Shown here piece after piece: positions 1 to 12,547 of a stretch of DNA of 64,000 nucleotides (the stretch's first letter is position 1; each line of letters opens with the position of its first letter). Location: positions 1,116,001 to 1,180,000 of the forward strand of contig JAQQWL010000008.1 in NCBI GenBank assembly GCA_038363925.1, given 5' to 3'. The position numbers and the translations under genes were made by a program. This DNA comes from Apiospora phragmitis (taxonomy: Eukaryota; Ascomycota; Sordariomycetes; Amphisphaeriales; Apiosporaceae). The notes under the pieces were generated by a model. That model saw only the letters and a program-made list of their open reading frames with translations, did no database searches and was not told the DNA's origin.

Positions 1-341
1 CTCACCCGAACTGAGCAGTTTGACGGGTTGGTAGCTAGGTTGTCAAAGGTTTGTCTCTTCAATATTCTCTTTGTTCAGAAGAATCTTTTCTCAATACCTC
101 CTCCTACAAGCACCCCAGGCCCAACAGACGTCTCTTGCTCTTTCTTGGTTTCTTATCCTAGGTAGCCACACTCTCGACTCGGTGGTTCTTTTCATATTCC
201 CCTTCTCCGTTAAACAGAGCCTTTTCCAAGTAGCGATCGTGACAACTAGAATTTCTACTTTTCTTCTCGCCAAGCTGGGCGCTTCCATACGCCTCTCCCC
301 ATCTTTTAAGACCTTCTGGGGCATATAGCAGGAAGATCGCC

Positions 342-2697
342 ATGACGCAAGACCATAATGGCCCGAAACTACCAGCCAAGCAACTGGCCATCCTGGGTAA
401 GCCATTTTTGTTCACCCTTCCTTTGCCAACATGAGCATCGCTCAAGATCCTTGACGAGCATGCTGTGCGTATACGAGCTGGCTGAAGCCATTCACCGCTC
501 GACCGTCGCCTGGTCAATGTTCGTACTTCTTAGCGTCGTTGTCTGGTTTCTACAATACCTCCATAGCTGCCTGTCAATATGATCTCATAACCTGGCTGTT
601 CCGGAGGGCCGTGATGTACGAGAGACAATGCATCGGGGAAAGAAGTCAAATGCAAGCTGCATCCATACTTACTCATCACCTGGCTACGTGACTGTTGCAG
701 TACTAGTGTCGACGCACTCTCACCGTACCCGCGACACAGGAACCTAGAATGTCGAGACTACACAAAGCACCTCTCGCCCAGAGACAACACGGACGACTGG
801 CATAACCAGGTATTCACCCCCAATCGCTACATTATACTAACATACCAATAGCCGTTGCACGCTTCGCTGAGCCCTTGGCCATGACCTCGGTCTTCCCCTA
901 TCTGCCTGAGATGATAGCAAGCTTCGATGTCCCCGAGAAAGACGTAGCCAAATGGGCAGGCGTCACAAGCGCTGTGTTCTCCCTTGCCAAAGCTTTACCG
1001 CTGTTCCGTGGGGGAGGGCATCCGATCGTTTTGGAAGGAAGCCCATCGTCATGATTGGATTGTTATGTACCATGATCTGCTTTCTGATATGGGGTGTGTC
1101 CACCAGCCTCGCCATGGCCATTACCGTACGAGCCGTGCAAGGGGCGAGCAATGGAAATGGTCAGTACTTACATGCACCCATTCCCACCACATGCGAATAT
1201 GTGCTGACCTGAGCATAGTCGGTATCATCCGAACTATGGTAGCTGAGCTGGTTCCCGAAAAGGAACTACAGCCTAGAGCATTCTCCATCATGCCCCTGGT
1301 CTGGAGTGTAGGATCCATCTTCGGACCGGCGTTTGGAGGTCTCTTTGCCAAACCTGCACAGCAATTTCCATCCATCTTTGGGGACAGTGCCTTCTTCCTC
1401 AAATACCCCTTTGCTTTACCCAATATGCTAGGCTCCGTCATATTTCTGGTGTCTGTAACCACCGGGACCCTTTTCTTGAGGGAGACGTTAGCGAGTAAGC
1501 GGCACGCCCGAGACTGGGGTCTGGTCCTGGGCGAACGCCTCACTGGCTCGTTCAAACGGCAAAAGCACCAGCGACAGCGACGGTTTTCGTTTCAAGATGA
1601 CGAGGCAAGTGCTCCATTACTCCAGGCTGATGTGATCCGCAAGCGGTATCAAGAAGCCCTAAACGCCAAGACCGAGAAGCCTGCCCGCCCCTCGATGAAA
1701 TCTGTCTTCTCGCGACAGTCTGTCATCACCTTGGTTGCCTACACTTTCCTCGCACTCCATAGCGTTGCATATGACCAGCTCCTTCCCGTATTTCCTCCAC
1801 TTCAGCCCACAAAAGCATGATGAGTCCAACACACGCCTGCCCTTCTATTTCAGTGGTGGCTATGGTTTGGAGTCGGGCCGTATCGGGACCATCAACATGA
1901 GTTACGGCATCGTATGCGGTCTCGTTCAATTCCTCCTTTTCCCGCCCTTGTGCTCTTACTTTGGTACTTTGAAGTGCTTCCGAGGTTGCGCGGTGGCTTT
2001 CCCCATTGTGTATATGCTTACACCCTACACGGTGCTGATCGAGAGCACACCCCTGCGCTATGCCGCTTTGGCGACCGTCATGGTCTTGAAGGCCGGCGCC
2101 GTCATTATTGGGTTTCCTTGTACAACAATCCTACTCACGAACAGTGCTAGCTCACTCACAATTCTCGGTACACTCAACGGCTTCGCCACAACATTCAGTG
2201 GGCTTGGCCGTGCAGCCGGTCCGGCTATGGCAGGTGCTGCTTTTTCCTGGGGTGTGAAGCGCGGCATTGTCTCCGTGCCGTACTGGATACTCGCAGCGAT
2301 CGCCGCCGTCGGTGCGATCCCCGCTTGGTGGATCGTGGAAGGGGACGGGCCATCCGGGTCCACGCCGCCGAGCCAGGAGGACTCCGAGGCAGAGGATAGT
2401 GATGGGACCGCCATAGCCGACGAGGATTCCGACGTCGATGCACCGCTGGCCACGTCGTCGCGTTCCCAACCCCGAACTATTGGCGACGAAGCCCGCAGGC
2501 GGCCGAGCGAGACCCAGCGTCTCAACGCTCGCCGGCACGACTCGACGAGTCACGAGCCTAATGCCGGCGATGATCTGCCCCTCGTGGGGAGCTGGAAGAG
2601 CAGCCAGGGTATCAAAGCAGCGGCAGCTGCATCATCTGCGGGCTACGGAAGCATCGACCAGCGCGCAAATAGCAAGAAGCTGTTGGATGAAGAGTGA
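342..2697 (+). CDS. MFS exporter (DHA1 / YCR023C-like), two frame breaks
   Basis: A plasma- or vacuolar-membrane exporter of the major facilitator superfamily, substrate unknown. The start at 342 gives a short exon (342-396) ending KQLAIL; intron 397-851 then leads into RFAEPLAMTSVFPYLPEM, the usual first membrane segment of this fungal family. A second intron (about 1161-1218) follows GASNGN. The loop 2-3 signature reads GRASDRFGRKP, and RTMVAELVPEKELQPRAFS plus a long charged central loop are typical. The C-terminal tail (about 2340-2697) is acidic and Ser-rich. The frame is broken twice: near 985 one T appears to be missing (SLA... should run into QSFTAVPWG), and near 1795 one C appears extra (LLPVF should run into LHFSPQKH). 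Both sides are well conserved, so these are either sequence errors or recent mutations. The family call is firm; the substrate is not inferable. Confidence 0.85.
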
Positions 2698-3890
2698 ATA
2701 CTCTAATCAGTGGTAAACTTGCTATTACTAGAACTGCCCTTGGATGCCCACCCTTTGGACTACAGTAAACAAAAGGGGCATCGTGGATGATTGGCAGCAG
2801 GGGAACGGTGACTATTCGCGCCAGTCACGGATGATGAAAATGGATACACACGCGACGACGTTACGCTTGCATTTTTAGGCGTTGCAGCGGCTTGGCTTGC
2901 TTTATGATTACTTAGTTATGGCTAGACTGACAGACTTATGACACGGTGCTTCTCGTTTTGCGGCATAGCGGCGGCATAGCGATTGTGGCATATATATATA
3001 TACATGTATTTACCCATGAAATTTAATGTTAAGCATGGATGGATCATGATGAATAGAGTCCGCCGTTGTCCATTAAAGACGCCATTTCACATTGTCATGC
3101 CATGCTCCATTAGAACACGTATCACCGAGAAGAACACTTGCAATCATCGAAAAAGTGTACAAAGTAAAATTTTCCTTTATTACAAAAAAAGTATGAACAC
3201 CGCCGTTTGCAGCCAACCAACCGCCCATGCGTTTAATTTGTACGTGAGTATCATCATTATCCAGCTCTTCAACCAACCAACCGGGCCGACCGAACCCAAC
3301 CACTGTAACATGCAAGAGAGAAGAAGACGGCTCGACCGTCTCTATGGGTGCACAACACCGGAAATGGCAGGAGACGCGGTGGTGTGAAGTGAGATAGGGA
3401 GAAGGGATAGGGTAGGTAGGTAGGTGGTACGTGTAGGATGACACAGAATATCCCACAAACTGGAACGACAACAACAATAATAAGTACGCTCGAAGAACCG
3501 TTGAACACCAATCAATCCTGTGAATGCCACACCATGTGACGCCACGCCACGCCACGCCACGTACCCCGTCGCCGGCCATTTCTTGCTGTTCTTCTTTCTC
3601 GAAAAGAAGAGATACATGCCAAATATGTTCATGTGGTGTCTCACGCCCATTTACCCTCCCCCCTTTGTTCTTAAAGATATTCATGATCTTCATGCCGGCA
3701 TAAGTCTTCTCTTTTTCGTCTTCTCTTTCTTCGTATGCCTCGTCTTCTCTCTATATTCTTTCCCTCTTCGTCGCTGACAACTGGTGTGGCGTGATGTGAT
3801 GCGTGATCGGGCGCGAGTACTGCTCGCTTTCAATACCACTCCACCTCCACCCACTCTCAACTCAGTCATTCTTCGTGTTAGGCCGCCTTA
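2698..3890. other. Intergenic, 3' flanks of two convergent genes
   Basis: No credible gene. It contains a TA run near 2994-3003, pyrimidine-rich low-complexity DNA (about 3640-3780) and a CCACG-type short tandem repeat near 3540-3560. The long open frames here come from low-complexity sequence. Confidence 0.6.
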
Positions 3891-6800
3891 TTATTGCGTC
3901 CGGTAGAACTTCTTGTAGAGCAGGTGCAGCAAGAGGTTGACGTTGAGCCGGAGGTTGCCCTCGAAGTGGTTCATGAACTGGTGAGCCTCGAACTGGGCCT
4001 GCAGCAGGTCCTCGATGGGGACCAGGGCGCTGGCGCCGGGGATCTGGATGTGGCCGCGGCTGCCCTCGAGGTTGAAGATGCCGACCTCGTCGCAGGAGAT
4101 GGTCAAGTTAATCACACCCCAATCGCGCTCGGGGACACCCTGCCACGACACCACCACGCCCTTCTCGTGGAGCTGGCGCACGCTGTACTTGTACGAGCCG
4201 AACTTGGGCACGCGGCCGGATCGCTCCAGTTCACGCTGGTGGTTGTACTGCTTCGTGAAGGGGAGGAGGAACCGTTTTTTGCTGTGGTCATTGTTAGCTT
4301 TCTATCATCTGTGGTACGCATGGAGTGATCAGTCCGAAACAATCGCTTACCCCTTGTGCTTCTGGAGCGTTGCCATGGCTTGCTCAATGTAGTCGTCGTA
4401 GCTCTTGCGTTGTTGTTCCAGGTACTTGGCCTTCTCGTGCAGGTTGCCCAGGGTGAGTCGGACACCTTCCAGTTCGCGCTGCCGTTGGATTCGGCGCCTG
4501 CTCTTGGTGCGGATATCGAGAGCAATGGCGTTGAGGACATCTTGATAGTAGTTTTGTTTCGAGATGCGTCCGAGTTGCTCGAGGCGCATGATGTTCTCGA
4601 GAGCGTTGCGCTTCATATCAAAGTACGACATGCGCGTAACATCGACCATGTTGGCGTCCGAATAAGCGCCCTTGGTGTTGCTGCCATTATTGAAGTCATC
4701 ACGAAGTATGGTAGCCCACTTCAGTTCATCCTCCTCCGATGGTGGTCGGACCAAAATTTCGAGGAGGTTGGCACCTGTCTGCACACGGATGATGTAGAGA
4801 ATGCAGCGCTTGGTTTCCATGAACAAAGCCTTGGCCTCTGCGTCAGGGTCTTCAACGTCGTGTAGTTTCGGGGTCAGGAACATCTGGATATCCGAGGAAC
4901 CTGCGGCAAGCATTTCATTCTCATTGTGCTTGGCACTACCAAGATCTTGCATAATCTCGCGGAGAATATCATCGCGGTTGGGACACATGGCGGGGAGTTC
5001 TGCGGCGACAAGGTTGTGGATGGCGAAAATGTCCGTCATCTTGATGTAGAGGGTTGGTCGGTTCTTGGCGTAGAGGTCGTTGAACTCATCAATATCGAAC
5101 GTGCTTTCGGCATCGCGGACAGAGATAAGGTCACTGGTGATCTGGGCCAGACGTTCCGCCGCATCACTCACAAATGCATTGAGTGGCTGCAGGTAAATAT
5201 TGTCTCCACCGAACGGACGACCCGAGGCAATCTGACTGAGCACCTTGGCGACTTCGCTCAGGTTTCGTTTTTGTAACGGGCTCAGTGATTTCTCGATGAC
5301 GCCTACTGCCTCCGGGTTGATGACGGCAGGCTGCAGATAAAATCGCCAGACCCAGTTGCTCACAAGTTGGAGTACTTGGTGTTGAGGCTCCCTCTTGAAA
5401 CGTTGGCTTAAGGCCTCGAAAGTCTGTAGGCAGATGAACCGTAATCCATATGGCATCCTGGGCAAGAAATCCTCGAGCGCGTTCAGGAACTGGTCGCAGA
5501 TCTCTCGAAGGTCACGAAGATGGTCGATGAAAAGCTCACGGGTTTCCGGGTCCTTGATAGCCAAGTCACGAGGAATATCCAGAGGTCTTCGGCTGGGCCG
5601 CCCGGTTCGGAGCTCCTCGTTATTGATGGCAGATCTGTATATTTGCATCGGGTCGCTCTCGAGATCCAGAGCGGGGTCTTCGATGATATTGTTACGAATC
5701 AGGGGGCCCAGAAGATCTCTCAGGTATTTGCGGTCCCGGGGCGATCTTGTGTAATTGTTGAGCAGTTTGGACCAGAAGAAGTTGCCTCGCAGGTAATCCT
5801 GAATAGTGGTGCATGACTCGACCTCCTCTCGGATCGACCTAGACATCAGCTTCAAGAGGTAGTACTCCTCTCTCCGCTTCTGGGCATAACCGAATAAGCC
5901 CATCATTAAGTGCTCGATACGTTTGCACTCCTTCTCAGCGGTCCTTGCTCTCGGAGACGCTTGAAAAGACGAGCGAGGTACTGAGGCTGGGTCTGCAAGT
6001 TGAAGAAGAGCTGTTGGTAAGATTCAAGCTTCTTCCTGGAACTCTTGTTCAAGGCCTTCAGATCAAACTGGTTGGCAGATGCCATAGTGGAGTTGGCGAG
6101 TACGTTGCTGGCATGACCGCCAAAGTTGTTTTGGTGGCGAACGACCTCGTCCAGGGTGATCTTGTTCTTGACCAACAGTGCGATCTTGATGTCGAGTTGG
6201 TCGATGTATTGCTCCACCATTTCGTTTTGTCGCACCTGCTGCACGACAGTCTTGCGCATTCTCTCGAATTCGATCTCTTCATTGAAGTCGAAGTCGCTGT
6301 CATTCAGCAAATGTACGAAGTTCTTGACAGCACCAACAGGGGGGTTCTTGCCAGTTGTAAGGCTCTTGTACGCCTCGCCCTGCAGTTTGCCACGGACAAA
6401 GCTCTGGATCTTGATAACCTTGGACATGTTCTCGTTGAAGTGCTTCCTCTTCTCCTCGAAGTTGATCCGCACAATGAACCCCTTGGCGATTGCTTGAAGC
6501 TCGCTAATAGACTCTTCGTGTTCGTCCAGTTCGGCAAGCAAGTCGCCGAGTTGGGCTCTGCACAGCATGGCGCGAGCTAATGCTTGCAGTGAAGTAATGC
6601 CTTCCTCGTGCGACTGGAGTTCAGTCAAGAGAGCTTCATGCTTTTGCCTGCACAAGGAACCAAGTATCCTCGCTTGAAGGTCAGTAATATTTAGAGACTC
6701 CTCCTCAAGAGCATCGAGATCTGCTGCAAGATGGGCACGTGTTAACATGGCCCGAGCGAAAGTCTGCAACTCCACGATAGCCGGCTCCTCCGCATTCAAT

Positions 6801-9174
6801 GCTTCGAGCTTCTCGCTAATCTCGCGACGGACAGCTGCGGCACGAATTTAGAACTGCAGAGAACCTATCTCTGCTTCGTGTTGGCGGAGTTCGGCTTTGG
6901 TTGTCTCGACGTCTGAGCGAATCTTTCTTGCCCGGCTCATGGATTGGAGAGCTTCCCACTGCGGTACGAACTGCTCAAGAGAATCACGCTGTTGCGAGAC
7001 CTGATCCCGAGTTAGCATTGCCTTCGCGGCAGCCTGTAGTCGGCTGATGGCAGGCTCCTGTAGGTGAAGTTCGTGCAGATCCGCCTCTACGCGGCCTCTA
7101 AGCAGCATGCCACGGATCGCTGACTGCAAATCCTTGACAGGTTCTTCGGTACTCTCGGTCTCCTGCCGTTGGACATGCAGCTTTTCTCTGGCGAGGTAAC
7201 CCTTGAAAACAGCCTGGATGCTCCTTATGGGGCCATCTGCCTCCAGTAATTGAGATCGCGTGTCGTGCAGCTTTTCCCTGGCGAGATAACCTTTGAAAAC
7301 AGCCTGGATGTTCCTTATAGGGCGATCTGCCTTCAGTAACTGAGATCGCGTGTCTTGCACTTCGTGGCGGACTTTCATAGCCCGCATCATGCTTTGAAGC
7401 TTGATGATATTCTTCTCCTTGCTCTTCCAGAAGTTCTCTCTGTTCATCAAGTTACTGCGGACCAGATATCCGCGAGCGGCGCTCTGCAACTGAACAGAGA
7501 ATCTCTTCATCTGAAGCCTGTAATCCATGACTTGTCTTGTCCAGTCACCTCTTATCCTGGACTGGAGATCAATGATCCAATCTTCGGAGTCCCAGAGACT
7601 ATTCATGATTTGTCCTAGGCGCAGGCGAAGCAAAGCACCGCGCATTTGAGCCTGGAGATCGACAATCATAACCTCATTTTCGGCTAATCCCCTGTCGATT
7701 CGCTCCTCTTCTGTCTCTTCCGGTTCAGGCTCAGGCTCAGGCTCAACTCCAAAATCGGCACCCATATTGCCAAAGCTAGGCATGCTGATTCCGAGCTTAT
7801 CCAGTCCCTTTTGCATAGCCTCTAATTCGTGGTGTTCGAATTCCAGTTGACCAACCAAGTTGCCGATCCTGAAATCCACGATGCCCTTTCGAAACAACAG
7901 CCAACTCAGAGCATGGATGCAATAGATGACCTTTGGGATGTTCTTCTTCTCGTACAGATCGATTAATTCGAAGCGAAACAAATCAGGCAGCTCCACCTGG
8001 TCCAGGTATCTGAAGAAAGTGGCAACATTGTCCCAGTGTCGGGCTTGAAGGCGTTGGTGGCGGAATATTCGAAACTTGCGATCGGGATTCAAAGCCTCGA
8101 CGACTTCGGCTAGGGTAACACCATCTCTCAGAGCTTCTTCGAGCTCGACAATGGGCGGAATCTGCTGATGTATGATATCTTCGATCCACTCTTTCGCCTC
8201 ACCGATATGGCACAGATATTCATAGGCTTGCAGAAACTGGCGCTGCTTGTCCATCCAGTTGCGCCCACCGAAACCATAATTATCACCGGGACGTGATCCG
8301 TTCGCATTGCCGACTCGCTGGAGCCTCCGGCGACCGCGAAGACCTGTGACTTCCTGGGTAGGCGATGCGATTGCAAACTCTTCGGCTGCCGCTGATAACG
8401 TTCGAAGCTGACTTGTCGAGGAACGCCCCAGTTTCGCTAGGTCTGGCGGTGCCAAAGGAGAGTGCGGAACATCGGGGAGTAGCTATGAGATGGTACCATT
8501 GAACCTGGCCGGATCGAGTCGGAGCGAGTGAGTAGCATTGAGGTCGGTCGCGCTGTGCTTGTCCGAGCGGTGCTTGGGCGAGACATGGGAGTAGGTGACG
8601 TCCTCCCGTTGGAGATTCCATTGGAGATCCCATTGGAGATCCCGGTGGAGATGGAGAGCCTGCCCATGTCTATAGTTTTACCGCGCTCATGAGAATGAGA
8701 ACTATGCCGTGGTGGTGTGGGCGTCCTGGTAGGTGAAGTCCGCGTTGGCGTCGGCGTTGTCCGTGTTGGTGTTGTGCGATGAGAAGGTGGTGACGGCGCA
8801 GGTGCGGGTGTAGAAGCTGTTGCCGGTGGTGTCTGTGGCAGAGGCCGTAGAGACTGGCGCGCCATGTTATATATATCTTGAACATTGGCCTTTGGTTCAT
8901 CAAAGGTGTTCGCTCTTGTCAACCTTGAGGGTGTTTGACGTACGGGCGCCTCGCTCATACCGCGCTTATGGGTACGAACCGTGGGCCCAAAGACGCTCGA
9001 GATGGATGAATTGGTGCTTGCTCTTCCAAAGTCGTAGGAGTCGGAGGTGTATGAGTATCCAGACGAAGCCGACGACGAGGTCGTTGAGGGCTGACGACTG
9101 ACGCCATTGACACTGTCGAGACTGGCGTAGTCAACAGTGTATGACTGCCGGAGTGGATGCGGCCGGTGCGACAT
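3891..9174 (-). CDS. rng2: IQGAP-type RasGAP scaffold protein (Rng2/Iqg1 family)
   Basis: Actomyosin-ring scaffold for cytokinesis. Reading from 9174 down: a Ser/Thr/Pro-rich head with an ISNG tandem repeat (about 8600-8650); a calponin-homology domain (about 8250-7870, from WMDKQRQFLQAYEYLCH to LSWLLFRKGIV); an acidic Glu-Pro repeat (7723-7745); about a dozen IQ-like repeats (LQ..ARAML.R, about 7700-6370); a RasGAP domain (about 5860-5000); and a RasGAP_C domain ending KKFYRTQ. One intron, 4282-4350, is phase-consistent. Three lesions interrupt the frame: one base missing near 8463 (FR to NSPLAPPDLAKLG), an in-frame TAA at 6849-6851 within an IQ repeat, and one base missing near 5940 (RLREQG to AEKECKRIEHL). 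Length without them is about 1,700 aa, normal for the family. The FLR..PA position of RasGAPs reads FYLQPAV, so GTPase stimulation is probably absent, as in other IQGAPs. Confidence 0.9.
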
Positions 9175-10678
9175 ATTGTTATGGAAGCAGATTGGCGACG
9201 GCTAGAACAGTGAAGGAAGCTTGTCCTTGGAGTTGATGTTTGCGCCGTCGTCGTCGGTTATTGAATGCTGCATTACAGCTGCTGAGGATATCATTCCAGG
9301 GCCAAGCGAGTATGTACTTCTGTTTGGGAAAGCAGCTGAAAGAATTGCAAACAGGAGCAATACCTAGGAAATACACACGGAGACGGAGAGGCCGGAGGAG
9401 GGATATGGCGAGGGTTGGAAGGGCTGCGGATTGTTTTCCTCGCTGTTTGTTAGCCCGCAGCTAGGAGGGGATCCAGGGCGCAAGCTTCGGGTCGGTTGTT
9501 GACGTCTCAATTCCAAGGCCGGGCTCTAAAACAAGTTGAATTTGATGATGAACCCAGATGGGAAATGGGATGGCAATGCGTCTAAATGAAGAACCAGACG
9601 AAACAAGGCCGACAGTAGCGCGCGAGGTTTAGTGTTTTGGTCCAAATAGAGGGAAATGTAAAAAACAAAAAAGCACTGATATGAGATGTGGTAGCGCGCA
9701 GCGCACAGAGACGGCTAGCTACCAGAAGCGGCAAGTCGGTAGGTCGAGGTAGGGCGGACCAATTTTGACGAAGACAAGTGAAATTGCAAGGTGAGGGTAT
9801 CGTCAAGTGCCCAATGAAGGAGATTTACAACAAGGCCGATACTCTCTAGTCAGCCACAGCCATTAATACGACCTCATTATACAGCGTCGGGCAGATATGA
9901 TCGTTGATGGACAAAGTAGGCGATTCCCGTTCGCTCGGTGGAGGGGTTGGGGAAGGTCTTCAGTCCTGGCTTTTGTTTACTTTTCGGGGGTGCTCAGGGC
10001 AACGGGCGAGCAAGGAAGCGGGCGCTTTTCGTGGGTGTGTGTGGACAAGGTGGGTTCGGGTGGGAGGTGGTTGGTGCCACAGCACGTCAGCACTTCTCCA
10101 CTTTCAGCCCAATCAGTCCGAGACTGACTGTCCCAGCCACCCTCTCTTTCGCCAATTCAAGCCACACAACACAGCTGCACTGCAGTAGGCCTTTCTTCTT
10201 TTAATGCATCTTCATATGAAACCACCTTTATGCAAGCTAGTTTCACCGTCCCCGTTTATGCTAGAGTCTAGTTCGGGCCATGGCCTGATAAGCTTCTGAT
10301 AAGCTCCTGTTAAGCTACTGATCATTTTCCGATAAGATAAAATCAATCAGCAGTGTTAGACGCGTACCTCTGTACCTTTCACTGGGCGCCAAATCCAGTC
10401 AGAGCCTCTCCATGCACAAAGTCCTTCACTAACAATTCTCTTCGAATGCCCCGCATCCGGCGCAAAAAAAACTCCAGGGTTCTGACGGTCACTAATAAAA
10501 AAAGTTTTCTGATCGAGCCCTTCTGCCTTTTCTTTCCCTTCTTTTCTCGGGAAGGGTGCATCGCCAAAATCGTCGTCTACTTTACTGTGTGAAAGCAATT
10601 GTCTGACGGCAATCTCCCATTCCCCATTGCACAGCTTTAACTAGCTCTGCTCTTATCCCCCAATCTCTCCTCGTCGAG
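9175..10678. other. Divergent promoter region between the IQGAP and IMPDH genes
   Basis: About 1.5 kb with no supportable gene. Both neighbours are transcribed outward from it. It holds a pyrimidine-rich stretch just before the IMPDH start and a GATA-motif cluster listed separately. The region 9580-9800 is ordinary mixed sequence. Confidence 0.6.
10287..10340 (+). promoter_or_regulatory. Cluster of GATA-factor sites upstream of IMPDH
   Basis: Three GATAAG motifs lie within 54 bp at 10287, 10298 and 10331, the last extended to GATAAGATAA. They sit about 340-390 bp before the IMPDH start. Clustered HGATAR sites are the known binding pattern of fungal AreA/Nit2-type nitrogen regulators. That this cluster is functional, and acts on the purine gene, is inference. 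Confidence 0.45.
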
Positions 10679-12547
10679 ATGCCCAACACCATGACCCCCA
10701 CCAACGGCCTCAACGGCGACGCCCAGATTCTTGACTACAAGAATGCCGTGGAGGACTTGAAGAGCTACGAGAGCCGTGATGGCCTCGGCATCAAGGACCT
10801 CATGGACACCAAGAAGCACGGTGGTCTCACCTACAATGATTTCCTGGTTATGCCGGGCTACATTGGCTTCCCCGCCTCCGAAGTCAGTCTCGAGTCGCGT
10901 GTCACCAAGAGAATTAGCCTGAAGACTCCCTTCTTGCTCTTCTCCTATGGACACAGTCACTGAGCACGAGATGGCCATCCACATGGCTCTCCAGGGTGGC
11001 CTCGGTGTTATCCACCACAACTGCTCCCCGGATGAGCAGGCCGACATGGTGCGCCAAGTCAAGAGATACGAAAACGGCTTCATCACCGACCCCGTTGTCA
11101 TCACCAAAGAGACAACTATCGGTGAGGCTCGCGCTCTCAAGGAGAAGTGGGGATTCGGAGGATTCCCGGTTACTGGTAAGTCTCATCATGAACGCGAACC
11201 TTTCCCTCTCTCGCTGGGTCATCAGTGTGCCATCCTGCCCGCAACATCATATGATTACAAACAATAAAATTTTAACTTTCGTTCCACTGTATCGACTTAA
11301 CCGTCATGAGGAATCAATTATGCTCTTTATGAAGATGTCATCAATCATACCTTTCGTATCTTCACTTCACGAGTCGGATCACTTGACTGACCTGATGTCA
11401 TATTACAGAGACTGGCAAGCTCGGATCTAAGCTACTGGGTATCGTTACGAACCGCGACCTCCAATTCGAGGACAACTACAACCAAACCGTTGAGAATGTC
11501 ATGGTCAAGGACTTGATCACCGCCCCTCACGGCGTCGAGTTGCTCGAGGCCAACCGAATCCTGGCCAAGTCCAAGAAGGGCAAGCTGCCTCTTGTGGACA
11601 ACGATGGAAACCTCGTCTCCATGATCTCCCGTTCCGATTTGACCAAGAACCTCCATTTCCCGCTCGCCTCCAAGCTGCCCGACTCCAAGCAGCTGATTTG
11701 CGCTGCTGCTATTGGCACGCGGCCCGAGGACAAGATCCGCCTGCAGAAGCTTGTGGAAGCAGGCTTGGACGTCGTCATTCTTGACAGCAGCCAAGGTAAC
11801 AGCATCTTCCAGATTGAAATGGTTCAGTGGATCAAGAAGGAGTTTCCTGGCATCGATGTCATTGGTGGAAACGTCGTGACTAGAGAGCAGGCTGCTTCCC
11901 TAATTGCTGCTGGTGTTGACGGTCTTCGTATTGGTATGGGCAGCGGAAGCGCCTGTATTACACAAGAGGTTATGGCCGTTGGTCGCCCGCAGGCTGCCGC
12001 TGTCTACTCCGTATCTTCTTTCGCCGCTAAGTACGGCGTTCCTTGCTGCGCCGACGGCGGTATTCAAAACGTTGGTCACATTGTGAAGGGTCTGGCTTTG
12101 GGTGCTTCTACCATCATGATGGGTGGCCTCTTGGCTGGAACGACCGAGTCTCCTGGTACCTCTTTCGTCTCCCGTGAGGGTAAACTGGTGAAGGCCTACC
12201 GTGGCATGGGCAGCATTGATGCCATGCAAGACAAGAAGGCTGGTGGCGGCGGTAAGGACAGCCAGGCTAGCAATGCCGGCACCGCCCGCTACTTCTCCGA
12301 AGGTGACAGTGTGCTTGTTGCCCAGGGTGTTGCTGGCGCTGTGGCCCACCGTGGCTCTGTTGGCAAGTTCGTGCCGTACCTTGCTGCTGGTCTAAAACAC
12401 TCTATGCAAGATGCTGGCATGAAGAGCCTGAAGGAGCTGCACGAGTCAGTTGAGGCTGGCGTTGTGCGCTTCGAGATCCGCACTGCCAGCGCTCAGCTGG
12501 AAGGTGGTGTCAACATGGAGAGCTACGAGAAGAAGCTCTACGCTTAA
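10679..12547 (+). CDS. imdA: Inosine-5'-monophosphate dehydrogenase
   Basis: Cytosolic enzyme oxidising IMP to XMP with NAD+, the committed step of guanine nucleotide synthesis. The start [16 protein letters not shown] leads to the conserved [22 protein letters not shown] pair occupies roughly residues 120-235. The barrel follows with the catalytic-Cys loop [18 protein letters not shown] and the flap motif YRGMGS; the C-terminus is ESYEKKLYA, full length at about 545 aa. One intron, 11176-11408, is long (233 nt) but splices in phase (FPVT to [13 protein letters not shown]). Near 10937 one base appears extra: TPF should continue [11 protein letters not shown], but the frame shifts there. In an essential gene this is most simply a sequencing error. 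The Tyr after the Cys loop (AAAVY) is the ordinary residue, so nothing suggests a mycophenolate-resistant paralogue. Confidence 0.95.

Noticed and set aside
3073..3693. 206-codon minus-strand frame
   Set aside because: Built from low-complexity and short tandem repeats in the 3' flank; no family features.
10679..12547. IMPDH as a drug-resistance paralogue in a mycophenolate-type cluster
   Set aside because: The sequence looks like the housekeeping enzyme, with the ordinary Tyr after the catalytic loop, and no polyketide synthase lies nearby.
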